A stretch of 6,401 bases of DNA from the NCBI GenBank assembly GCA_937876225.1, contig CALFIC010000147.1, positions 1 through 6,401 of the forward strand, written 5' to 3'. The notes under the pieces are model-generated. The model was given only the letters and a program-made list of their open reading frames with translations, did not search any database and was not told the DNA's origin. Both the position numbers and the translations under genes were made by a program. Shown piece by piece: positions 1 to 6,241 of the stretch. Position 1 is the first letter of the stretch. Every line of letters starts with the position of its first letter. This DNA is from an uncultured Chloroflexota bacterium. Lineage in GTDB: Bacteria; Chloroflexota; Chloroflexia; Chloroflexales; Roseiflexaceae.

Positions 1-214
1 GTTGCTGGAGCTCACCCCGCCACCACACCACTACCGCCATTACCAAGAGCGCTGAGCCATTGGCAACCATCAACAGTGTCATGCCCGGTAAATGGGCATC
101 GAGTTGCAGATAACGTGCCAGCACCGGGTAGACACCCCACGCACTATGGCCGAGGAGTGCGGCGAGTAACCACATATTGCGTGATAGAGGGGCTGGTTGG
201 GTGGGTGTGCTCAT
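1..214 (-). CDS. N-terminal part of a DMT/EamA-like membrane transporter (partial, runs off the window)
   Basis: Translating the minus strand from ATG at 214 gives 71 codons with no stop before the window edge, starting MSTPTQPAPLSRNMWLLAAL. After a polar N-terminus of about 12 residues there is a first membrane span (about 14-34) holding the phrase GHSAWGVYPVLARYLQ. A second span (about 46-65) follows, then the basic turn WWRGE. A short tail followed by W-G-x-x-P-V in helix 1 is typical of the drug/metabolite transporter superfamily (EamA domain), inner-membrane carriers of about 300 residues with ten helices, so about three quarters of the gene is missing. The start is supported by AAAGG (226-222) seven bases upstream; M14 at 175 is a weaker alternative. 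The substrate cannot be inferred. No promoter is visible between the tRNA terminator and this start. Another small multi-span family remains possible. Confidence 0.6.
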   Translation of the reverse strand, partial: MSTPTQPAPLSRNMWLLAALLGHSAWGVYPVLARYLQLDAHLPGMTLLMVANGSALLVMAVVVWWRGELQQ

Positions 215-246
215 GTAGTGACCTTTGTCGTTGATGATTCGGCAAC

Positions 247-274
247 AAAAAACCGACTCCGTATGGAGCCGGTT
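247..274 (-). terminator. Rho-independent terminator of the tRNA-Leu/tRNA-Pro operon
   Basis: Read on the minus strand, AACCGGCTCC and GGAGTCGGTT form a 10-bp stem with one G-U pair around the four-base loop ATAC. A run of six T begins in the last two stem positions (252-247). It lies eight bases beyond the CCA end of tRNA-Pro. This is a textbook intrinsic terminator in the expected place. The transporter start codon is 32 bp further on, so any leak would supply that gene. Confidence 0.93.
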
Positions 275-282
275 ACTATTCA

Positions 283-359
<77 letters not shown>

Positions 360-366
360 ATTGAAT

Positions 367-452
367 TGGTGCCGGAGGTGGGAGTCGAACCCACATGAAG
401 TTGCCCTCAATGGTTTTTGAGACCATCGCGTCTGCCATTCCGCCACTCCGGC
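367..452 (-). tRNA. tRNA-Leu, anticodon CAA
   Basis: This is a complete 86-nt class II tRNA on the minus strand. The acceptor is GCCGGAG/CTCCGGC, and the anticodon stem ATGGT/ACCAT carries loop CTCAAAA, giving anticodon CAA, which reads TTG. The long variable arm TGAGG-GCAA-CTTCA forms five pairs closed by a GNRA-type tetraloop. The T arm is GTGGG-TTCGACT-CCCAC, followed by discriminator A and an encoded CCA (369-367). The long variable arm with a CAA anticodon identifies it as leucine. It is the promoter-proximal gene of the pair. Confidence 0.97.
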
Positions 453-491
453 AAGTCACTCACTCAATCCGTTCGTCACTTACGAATGAGG

Positions 492-520
492 AGTATAGCG
501 TATAAATGGAGCGTTGTCAA
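492..520 (-). promoter_or_regulatory. Sigma70-type promoter of the tRNA operon
   Basis: On the minus strand TTGACA (520-515, perfect -35) is followed by exactly 17 bases and then TATACT (497-492, five of six to TATAAT). Transcription would start near 485, giving a leader of about 33 nt before the tRNA-Leu 5' end at 452. Near-consensus hexamers with ideal spacing are what a strongly expressed stable-RNA operon should have. Confidence 0.92.
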
Positions 521-705
521 ATCGAGTTTTGGGCAATTTCATCATATACAACAACCCTCCCCAAACAAGAAAGTGGTGAGTGCATTCCCTACAGTATTTT
601 TGCGCTGCTGTGCGTCAAACGCTCCGGCACCACACCAAACCGAGACTACCACGTGCACTTGGCACGAGATAGCCTCCGTTCCTGTTGTAATGCTTCCAAA
701 CGCGT

Positions 706-1344
706 TCAGACGATTTGCATCCGACCACGAAAGGTGTGCTGATTGATTAAACGCGCATTGATATAAAACAATAACGCACTTGTGGTAGCAGTAAGTACAA
801 TCCCTTGAATGATCCGCGTGTCGCTGTGCCCATTTAAGTCAATCATCGCCGTAATACAACTTGCCACCATGTGCAACACCAAAAAAGGACTGGCAATATA
901 AAATCGTTGCCGTAAGGCATACCCCAGCAACAATAAATCCATCAATAATACACACAGGACGACGACTCCGACTGCAATGTATTGCCACCACGCTGATCCC
1001 GTATAAGCACACAATATAATACTTGCCTCAACAACCATTATCGCAATGATGGGCTTGGACCAACTCAGTCGTTGTAACGTCATTCGGTCCCAACCGACAA
1101 ATCCGTACATCAACAAAATAAACCCTGCCCCGAGGATTGGGTAGGCGAGGTTGGGAGTCAACCATTGGTGTGTGTTACTACTCACGATAAATGACTTGCA
1201 GAGTAACCCGGCCATAATTACAACTGCACCACTCGTAGCGAGTCCTTCGCGCATGGCACTCCGCCGCCCTGCCAACGATCGTACATGCCACAGTGCCATC
1301 AGCGTCAATATGATTGAAAGTAATTGCATTACCATGATTTCCAT
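706..1344 (-). CDS. Hypothetical integral membrane protein, about seven spans
   Basis: I do not recognise this 212-residue protein. Hydropathy read by eye suggests spans at about 4-22, 35-55, 66-84, 97-115, 119-143, 149-169 and 179-197, with short loops. Basic stretches (RSLAGRRSAMR after span 1, RQR after span 5, FRGR at the C-terminus) fall on alternating sides, consistent with a seven-span fold. Nearly the whole chain is membrane, with no attached soluble domain. Candidate motifs are GWDR near 84-87, MIDLNGHSDTR (167-177) and YINARL (194-199). The start is well supported: AAGGAG (1356-1351) lies six bases before ATG. It is preceded by a long AT-rich region and appears to be its own transcription unit. 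I see no terminator hairpin in the 185 bp between its stop and the tRNA promoter. Stand-alone seven-span sensor input modules and small transporters would both fit; I infer no function. Confidence 0.85.
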   Translation of the reverse strand: MEIMVMQLLSIILTLMALWHVRSLAGRRSAMREGLATSGAVVIMAGLLCKSFIVSSNTHQWLTPNLAYPILGAGFILLMYGFVGWDRMTLQRLSWSKPIIAIMVVEASIILCAYTGSAWWQYIAVGVVVLCVLLMDLLLLGYALRQRFYIASPFLVLHMVASCITAMIDLNGHSDTRIIQGIVLTATTSALLFYINARLINQHTFRGRMQIV

Positions 1345-1593
1345 TTGTGACTCCTTGTTCCAATATTTATTTGTGTATATAAATAGTACTACATAACATA
1401 ATAATTATGCAAACATCAGTAACATATTGTGGTGCAGTGCCAAACTAACATGTATGGTGGTATGTAAATAATGCAAATTATACTAAAAATCGACTATATT
1501 GACTGAAAATTAGATATGAAATGTAAAAAATATGCATTTTTATTACTGAAAAACATTTTTTGTAATACATATATATATCGAAATTGCCATCAT
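1345..1593. other. AT-rich intergenic region, probable promoter region of the membrane-protein gene
   Basis: No convincing gene lies in the 334 bp between the two minus-strand genes; this entry covers the part upstream of the membrane protein. It is far richer in A and T than its surroundings, with an alternating AT run (atacatatatatat, about 1565-1578), A and T tracts around 1525-1560 and a short imperfect inverted repeat centred on ATGCAT (1532-1537). On the minus strand a perfect TATAAT occurs at 1482-1477, 132 bp before the start codon, but the sequence 17 bases upstream (CAGTCA) is a poor -35. A closer weak pair, TTGCAT with TACTAT 18 bases on, is also possible. I cannot decide between them. 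Confidence 0.5.
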
Positions 1594-1637
1594 AAATCGT
1601 GTATCCGATTAGTAGCTACTAGTCGGATACACGATTT
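1594..1637 (-). terminator. 44-nt near-perfect palindrome, probable terminator hairpin of the giant gene
   Basis: The arms AAATCGTGTATCCGA (1594-1608) and TCGGATACACGATTT (1623-1637) are perfect complements. The centre TAGTAGCTACTA continues the symmetry, so 21 of 22 positions pair; the exception is 1609/1622, an A-C mismatch in minus-strand RNA and U-G in plus-strand RNA. It lies 41 bp past the stop codon of the giant gene. An A-tract before and a T-tract after the stem give a two-way terminator shape, but only three T follow on either side, so a poor U-tail makes intrinsic termination uncertain. A protein binding site or an mRNA 3'-end stabilising hairpin are alternatives. The palindrome itself is certain; its role is inferred. 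Confidence 0.55.
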
Positions 1638-1678
1638 GTTATGAAATTGTAAGAATGGAATCAGGGTGATGTGTCGGA

Positions 1679-4600
1679 TTAGGGGCGTTTGGTGCTACTT
1701 GGTTTTATTACGACCGTGCGACTTGGCGTGAATGTACGCGTCGCTGACCGTGTCACTGTTGCCGTTTTGGTTGCAGTAGCGGTGCGACTAGGCGTGAGGG
1801 TAATCGTCGCCGTAGCACTTGGCGTGGCACTGGGGATAGGGGTAGCACTTGGCGTCATACTTGGGGTTGGATTAGGGTCAGCTACGCCATTGAGCAAAAA
1901 CCAAATCGTGGCGGGGATTGAATTATCCGTCCCATCGCTGACTTGAATGATGACACGATCGTGTTCTTGGGTGGTGCCGTTTTGGCGATAGATAATCCGT
2001 TTGCGCATAATATCGGCATAACTAAAGCGCGTCCCGTTGCTCATGCGTGCGCCACCATACAGCAACCAGCCGTTGATAGGCTCAGACTGCAAGGTAAATA
2101 CCAGTTGATTGAGCGGCGTTTCGGCATCTTGCGCCTGAACTACTTGATTGTCGATTGCCACCATGGCACCAGCGTCAATCCGGTATTGATGATCAATTGT
2201 AATCACCGGTACGGCATTGACGGCTTGATTTTGGTCCGCTGTACATTTCGCTGCTGTGCTCGTGATACAGCTTATCTGGCTCACATTGCCGGCTTTGTCT
2301 TTGAAACGGGCATAGATGGCGTTAGTCGTCACACTACGTGTACCGATGTCTACTGTCGCTTGTGTACTGTAGTTTTGCCAAGGTGTCTGGGTAAAATTAC
2401 TCGCACTTGCGATTTGCATTGCGGTGATGCCCGACCCGTTGGTGCTACTCGTGCTTGGGCGATCATTTGCGACGACGTTCACGAGCACTTTGCCGTTGAT
2501 GTTACTGCGTACACTGAGTACTGCTGATGGGGCCGTGCGGTCAACCATGATGTCATCTTGGCTGATTTGGGTAATCGCTCCGTCGACATTGCGGAAGCGC
2601 ACGTAGATGCGGTACTGCGCACTATCCACACTATCAAATGTCCAGGCGCGCCCCAGCGCAAAGGGCTCCCATGTTTGGCTCCCAAAGACGCCACTCGTAC
2701 TAAATTGCATTTCGGCAATTGGTGGGATGGTATTGAGTGGAATGCTCATCGCCAAATTGACATTGTTGATGGAGGTAAATTCATCACCATTGTTGATTTG
2801 GATACCATACATATCGGGAATCGTGGTGTTGACGATAATCCCGGTAAAGGTCGTGGCCACATTCCCTACGCGGTCACGTGCTTCAATCCGCACTTCTTTG
2901 TAGCCATCACCCGCACTGAGCACAATGTCACTGCGGGGTGTATAGTTTTGCCAGGCGCTAAAGTTGATGCCATCTTCGCTCCAACGCCACATCACGGCTG
3001 GGTCGCCACCACCAGTCTGCATACTGAGGCGGACGCGGTTTGACGTGGTCACTTCGGCACTGCGAGCGGTGCTGATACCACGATTGATCCACGCTTGGAT
3101 TTGGGGCGGCGTTTCATCGATGGTCGTGTTGACAACATTTGACCAGGCTCCGACTGTGCGATCGTTGAGGTAGGCTCGTACTCGGAAGGCATAGTTGAGT
3201 TCGCCAATCGTGCGAATCGTCGTGTCACGGGCGGTTAATTCGCGTACCACCGTCATCCAGTCACCACTGGGCATCGCGCGCCGTTGTACTTCGTATTTGT
3301 AGGCTTGGTTAATCGGTGTCGCGAGGCTCCAACGTAATGCGACATCGTGTCCCGATACCGCATCAACGCTACTGAGTTGCACTGCTGGTACCACTTTTTG
3401 CACGATGACGGTAAATGCATCGTTGGCCGTATTACCACTGCGATCGGACGCGGTACAGGTAATCGTATGCACTCCTACTGGCAACATGATGCCACTGTTT
3501 TTGTCACAGGTCACGGTCACATCGCCATCACGCAAATCGCTGGCCGTCACACTAAAGCTCACCGCCGTGCCACTATCGTAATAGGCATCCAAAATCATGT
3601 CGTACGGCAACAACAACGACGGCGGCGTTTTGTCATTGACGGTGATATATGCCGTCGCACGTGTGCTCGTGGTATAGAGCGGGTTCGCGCCGATCGAGGC
3701 TTGCACGTCGACCTGGCCATTGCCCATAGAGGCCAGCGGCGGCGTAAAGCGCAACCCTTCGGCCCCTTGGGCAGCAGTGATGTACTGCCCCACATTGAGG
3801 GTGGTGACACCGTCGTGGAGGTACAACGTCCCGCCGATAATCGCTGCAATCCGATAATGACTGACCTCGGCACCGTCGCTACTATTGGGTAATACTACCA
3901 GTCCATTCGTCGACTGTGTGCCTTCATCGACGTTCGTGGTAGTGATACGTGGAGTATCGGCAACCGGCGTAATGACGATAGGCGCGCTGGCGACGTCACC
4001 CCCAATGCCTTCGACCGTCGGCGATGTGGCTGCTTGGGCTTGGAAGACATAATTGCCAAAAATATTAGGATTGGGGCGGAAGCGCAAGCCGGCACTGGCT
4101 GCACTCGCCGTAATAAAGCCTCCATTCAGCACGGACGTGACTCCATCGCTGAGATAGATCCGCCCTGGGGCATTTGTTGTCACCCGGAAGTAACGGATCT
4201 CGTCACCATCGACTGCATTGTGGGTAATCACGATGTCAGCCCGACTCAATTCGTCTTCTTTGGTGGTGGTGCCGGTAACCACCGGCGCCCCATCAGGGAT
4301 GGGGGTAATCGTAATCGTCGCGGTGCCGATGGCACTCGCCCCATCCCCGTTGGCCGACGTGGCAGCCCGTACACTCACACTCCCTGCGGTCACACTATTG
4401 CTGTTTGGCGTAAAGCGCAAGCCTTGACCTGCCGTCACCAAATCAATCACACTCCCGGCAACGATCGGCGTGGTGCCATTGGGCATGTAGAGTTGGCCAC
4501 CACTATAGCCACTAATCACGACATGGGTCACTTCGTTGCCATCCACCGGGTTGCGCGTAATCACCAATCCATCGTATGACTGGGTATCTTCGGTGGTGGC

Positions 4601-6163
4601 AGCGTTGCTGATGAGCGGGGGATCAGCCATGGCCGTAATATTAACTGTAGCAGTCACAACCACCGGGCTGACTCCCGTGATATTTGCTTTGGTCGAGGCT
4701 TGGACTGCCACCGCCCCCGCACCAACACCATTGAGGTTAGCATCTGGGAGGAACCGCAAGCCACGCTCAGTTTCGCTCACTGGCAAATAGCTACCGGCAG
4801 CAACAGCAGTGGTGCCATCGGCTTTGAACAGCCGTCCACCCACCACCCGCGTAATCCGCATATAGGCCGTCTCGGGACCATCTTCGGGATGGCGTTTGAT
4901 TTTCAACAAATCACTCAATGTATCTTCGGCGGTAGTAATGTTGCTCACCACCGGCTCACCGGGCAAGGCGATGTTGATGGGCACATACGAGCCACTTTGG
5001 GTGCCGTTGCCCAATTGCCCCCACGGGTTTTGCCCCCAACAGCGGATGCGCCCACTGAGGAGCACTGCACAACCATGTTGGGCATCAGTCCCCGCGATGC
5101 GTGTCGCCCCAAAAATTTCTGGCATCTCGGTGAGCACGGGGACATTGATGACGCTGTTTACCCCCAGCACTCCATTCGCACTTTCGCCGATGGCATATAC
5201 CTTGCCTGATACTCCGCGGTAGTAATAACGATTGGCGATGCTCCCTGACACATCCACAAACGGTTCTGGTGTGTCGATGGTGCGCGGATTGGGATTGTAG
5301 TTGTCACCAAACCACCCCCAGCAATTCAACGAACTATCCGTCAAAATCGCACAGCCACCACTATTCACCAACGCATATTTGCTGACATTGGGTCCAAGTC
5401 CAAGCACCGATAAGCCCGAATAATTCGATGCCGATGCAAACCCGATACCCAGTTGGTTGTTGGCGTTGTATCCCATACAGGCCAAGCGATTGTCGAAGCG
5501 TTGGATACATATACGGCGATTCCAATCGACGTTACGGATTGCTACTGACTTCATATCGCTCGTGTAAATAACACGTGGTGTGAGGAAGTTTGCCTCCCAG
5601 TTTGGTGTGTATATCCATTGTTGATCATTATAAGCATCGACATTGCGATTTGCTCCCCAACAAACCAAATAACCCGTTTTGTTGATGATACAGGTGCCAA
5701 CGTTTGATACTGCCATCTGTACCACATCACGCATTCCTGGTACGGTGGTTGCTCCCCACTTGACGACAACACCTTGGCCATCACCATGGTAGCCATAGCC
5801 CCAACAGGCCATACTACTATCACGCCGCAAAATACAGGTGATGTTGCTCGCACCAGCAATTGCCACTGCATCAGTGACATTGGGCACCTCAACGGGGTAC
5901 AGGCTATAGCGCGTAAAGGGATCATTAATCCCCAATTGTCCTTCGCCGTTGTAGCCCCAGCACATTACCGTGCCGTTGGCCCGCAAGCCACAGGTGTGAT
6001 TGTCGCCTACCACGACATCCACAAAGCGCGTGCTCGTACTCGTGGTGTCAAATACCGGTGCCGAAGCCCCAGACGATGCCTGACTAATCGTTGCCGTAGG
6101 CATGTACATCCCTACCAGTAACACGAATGTGAATATCGTCCGCAACCATGAATGTGTACGCAT
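1679..6163 (-). CDS. Giant exported mosaic protein: RCC1 propeller, cadherin-like modules, HYR, FnIII, Ig-like modules, Thr/Pro tail
   Basis: The 1494-residue protein starts at MRTHSW, a start fixed by AAAAGAGG five bases upstream; a longer frame from 6223 adds 20 residues but has no such site and would put a charged stretch before the signal. Residues 1-29 are a Sec signal peptide (basic start, hydrophobic FTFVLLVGMYM, cleavage near ISQA/SS). Then come a seven-bladed RCC1-type beta-propeller (about 47-400), four tandem modules of about 111 residues with GLRFxP and DGxT signatures (405-843), a HYR domain (845-923: TPP start, paired Cys 886/903, CTASDRSGN), an FnIII domain (926-1016), three Ig-like modules with WQNY and RDRVGN/KDKAGN phrases (1017-1305), a cadherin_3/CSPG-like module (1317-1427) and a T/S/P-rich basic tail (1428-1494). 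All 16 cysteines fall in eight close pairs. RCC1 in this exported setting cannot be a Ran exchange factor; these modules are generally binding and spacer domains. A cell-surface adhesion or recognition role is inferred. No catalytic domain, LPXTG signal or C-terminal membrane anchor is visible. Confidence 0.92.
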   Translation of the reverse strand: MRTHSWLRTIFTFVLLVGMYMPTATISQASSGASAPVFDTTSTSTRFVDVVVGDNHTCGLRANGTVMCWGYNGEGQLGINDPFTRYSLYPVEVPNVTDAVAIAGASNITCILRRDSSMACWGYGYHGDGQGVVVKWGATTVPGMRDVVQMAVSNVGTCIINKTGYLVCWGANRNVDAYNDQQWIYTPNWEANFLTPRVIYTSDMKSVAIRNVDWNRRICIQRFDNRLACMGYNANNQLGIGFASASNYSGLSVLGLGPNVSKYALVNSGGCAILTDSSLNCWGWFGDNYNPNPRTIDTPEPFVDVSGSIANRYYYRGVSGKVYAIGESANGVLGVNSVINVPVLTEMPEIFGATRIAGTDAQHGCAVLLSGRIRCWGQNPWGQLGNGTQSGSYVPINIALPGEPVVSNITTAEDTLSDLLKIKRHPEDGPETAYMRITRVVGGRLFKADGTTAVAAGSYLPVSETERGLRFLPDANLNGVGAGAVAVQASTKANITGVSPVVVTATVNITAMADPPLISNAATTEDTQSYDGLVITRNPVDGNEVTHVVISGYSGGQLYMPNGTTPIVAGSVIDLVTAGQGLRFTPNSNSVTAGSVSVRAATSANGDGASAIGTATITITPIPDGAPVVTGTTTKEDELSRADIVITHNAVDGDEIRYFRVTTNAPGRIYLSDGVTSVLNGGFITASAASAGLRFRPNPNIFGNYVFQAQAATSPTVEGIGGDVASAPIVITPVADTPRITTTNVDEGTQSTNGLVVLPNSSDGAEVSHYRIAAIIGGTLYLHDGVTTLNVGQYITAAQGAEGLRFTPPLASMGNGQVDVQASIGANPLYTTSTRATAYITVNDKTPPSLLLPYDMILDAYYDSGTAVSFSVTASDLRDGDVTVTCDKNSGIMLPVGVHTITCTASDRSGNTANDAFTVIVQKVVPAVQLSSVDAVSGHDVALRWSLATPINQAYKYEVQRRAMPSGDWMTVVRELTARDTTIRTIGELNYAFRVRAYLNDRTVGAWSNVVNTTIDETPPQIQAWINRGISTARSAEVTTSNRVRLSMQTGGGDPAVMWRWSEDGINFSAWQNYTPRSDIVLSAGDGYKEVRIEARDRVGNVATTFTGIIVNTTIPDMYGIQINNGDEFTSINNVNLAMSIPLNTIPPIAEMQFSTSGVFGSQTWEPFALGRAWTFDSVDSAQYRIYVRFRNVDGAITQISQDDIMVDRTAPSAVLSVRSNINGKVLVNVVANDRPSTSSTNGSGITAMQIASASNFTQTPWQNYSTQATVDIGTRSVTTNAIYARFKDKAGNVSQISCITSTAAKCTADQNQAVNAVPVITIDHQYRIDAGAMVAIDNQVVQAQDAETPLNQLVFTLQSEPINGWLLYGGARMSNGTRFSYADIMRKRIIYRQNGTTQEHDRVIIQVSDGTDNSIPATIWFLLNGVADPNPTPSMTPSATPIPSATPSATATITLTPSRTATATKTATVTRSATRTFTPSRTVVIKPSSTKRP
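1682..1882 (-). repeat. Low-complexity Thr/Ser/Pro-rich tail coding region with degenerate short repeats
   Basis: This encodes the last 67 residues, built from TPS, SAT and TAT units (for example TPSATPIPSATPSATATIT) and then a basic half with R or K every few residues, ending SSTKRP. At the DNA level, GTAGCACTTGGCGT occurs exactly at 1812-1825 and 1842-1855 (plus-strand reading, 30 bp apart), with diverged relatives such as GCGACTTGGCGTGA and GCGACTAGGCGTGA. Such tails usually act as extended linkers through or out of the cell envelope. The short repeats could allow length change by slippage or recombination. Confidence 0.8.
3635..4951 (-). repeat. Four tandem cadherin-like modules of about 111 residues
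   Basis: Four modules follow one another at protein residues 405-513, 515-622, 625-733 and 737-843. Each has an acidic opening (AEDT, TEDT, KEDE, DEGT), then a PEDG/PVDG/AVDG/SSDG turn with a following E, a G-x-L/I-Y/F strand with DGxT or NGTT, an isoleucine- or valine-rich strand and GLRFxP. The GLRF motifs are spaced 113, 111 and 111 residues apart. The resemblance is to bacterial cadherin-like/Ig-like stalk modules. Divergence is high, so these are old duplications rather than recent DNA repeats. Confidence 0.8.
4964..6025 (-). repeat. Seven RCC1-type propeller repeats
   Basis: Seven repeat units are visible, each containing a strand pair ending in C-W-G or its equivalent: HTCGLRANGTVMCWG, ITCILRRDSSMACWG, GTCIINKTGYLVCWG, RICIQRFDNRLACMG, GGCAILTDSSLNCWG, then YYYRGVSGKVYAIG without cysteines, and HGCAVLLSGRIRCWG. 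GQLG-type motifs (GEGQLG, NNQLG, GVLG, WGQLG) follow in blades 1, 4, 6 and 7. Seven blades is the number needed to close an RCC1 propeller. In six blades the cysteines are exactly ten positions apart. Blades 3 and 4 are longer than usual because of inserts. Confidence 0.88.
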
Positions 6164-6168
6164 AAAAA

Positions 6169-6176
6169 CCTCTTTT
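6169..6176 (-). promoter_or_regulatory. Ribosome binding site that fixes the start of the giant gene
   Basis: Minus-strand AAAAGAGG is followed by TTTTT and then the ATG at 6163. The GAGG core at five-base spacing, directly before a typical signal peptide, selects this ATG over the in-frame ATG at 6223. Confidence 0.8.
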
Positions 6177-6191
6177 GGCAGCAAAATTGCC

Positions 6192-6197
6192 CTTATA
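6192..6197 (-). promoter_or_regulatory. Possible -10 box of the giant gene
   Basis: Minus-strand TATAAG matches five of six positions of TATAAT and would start transcription near 6185, leaving a leader of about 20 nt that contains the ribosome binding site. No acceptable -35 hexamer lies 16-18 bases upstream, where the inverted-repeat cluster sits instead. This suggests activator dependence if the box is real. Confidence 0.3.
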
Positions 6198-6206
6198 GTT
6201 ACGATA

Positions 6207-6241
6207 TCACGTGAGTACGTCACAAATGTGGACGTGACGTA
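6207..6241. promoter_or_regulatory. Cluster of GTGA/TCAC inverted repeats, candidate operator
   Basis: Two symmetric elements lie side by side 44-78 bp before the start codon. TCACGTGA at 6207-6214 is a perfect 8-bp palindrome. TACGTCAC (6216-6223) and GTGACGTA (6234-6241) are perfect 8-bp inverted arms around a 10-bp spacer. In total there are two TCAC and two GTGA half-sites in 35 bp. Given the missing -35 box, an activator or repressor site is likely. GTGA/TCAC half-sites recall CRP/FNR-family sites, but the spacings here do not match the usual GTGA-N6-TCAC, so I name no regulator. Confidence 0.45.

Noticed and set aside
652..666. Hairpin CGTGC-ACTTG-GCACG downstream of the membrane-protein gene, considered as a terminator
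   Set aside because: The stem is only 5 bp and no T-run follows on the minus strand.
417..746. Plus-strand open frame of 109 codons and an overlapping 78-codon frame at 506-742
   Set aside because: They run across tRNA-Leu, its promoter and the 3' end of the membrane-protein gene; the translations have no domain-like pattern and no ribosome binding site was evident.
1178..1363. Minus-strand open frame of 61 codons overlapping the start of the membrane protein
   Set aside because: It overlaps the better-supported gene in another frame and has no hydrophobic or domain-like pattern; AAGGAG at 1356-1351 fits the start at 1344.
1516..1644. Plus-strand 42-residue open frame starting MKCKKYAFLLLKN in the AT-rich region
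   Set aside because: It has no Shine-Dalgarno sequence, AT-rich chance composition, and reads through the long palindrome.
3635..4951. Regular repeats of about 333 bp considered as a CRISPR or DNA tandem array
   Set aside because: The periodicity is at protein level with strongly diverged DNA; no short identical repeats with unique spacers exist anywhere in the window.
1689..5222. Many plus-strand open frames of 60-194 codons opposite the giant gene, for example 1943-2527, 3347-3892 and 4034-4579
   Set aside because: They are antisense shadows of a continuous coding frame with clear domains; their translations are rich in rare residue patterns and lack ribosome binding sites.
4964..6025. 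RCC1 repeats as a nuclear-type guanine nucleotide exchange factor or chromatin protein
   Set aside because: The signal peptide, paired cysteines and extracellular companion domains place it outside the cytoplasm; RCC1 is a general propeller fold.
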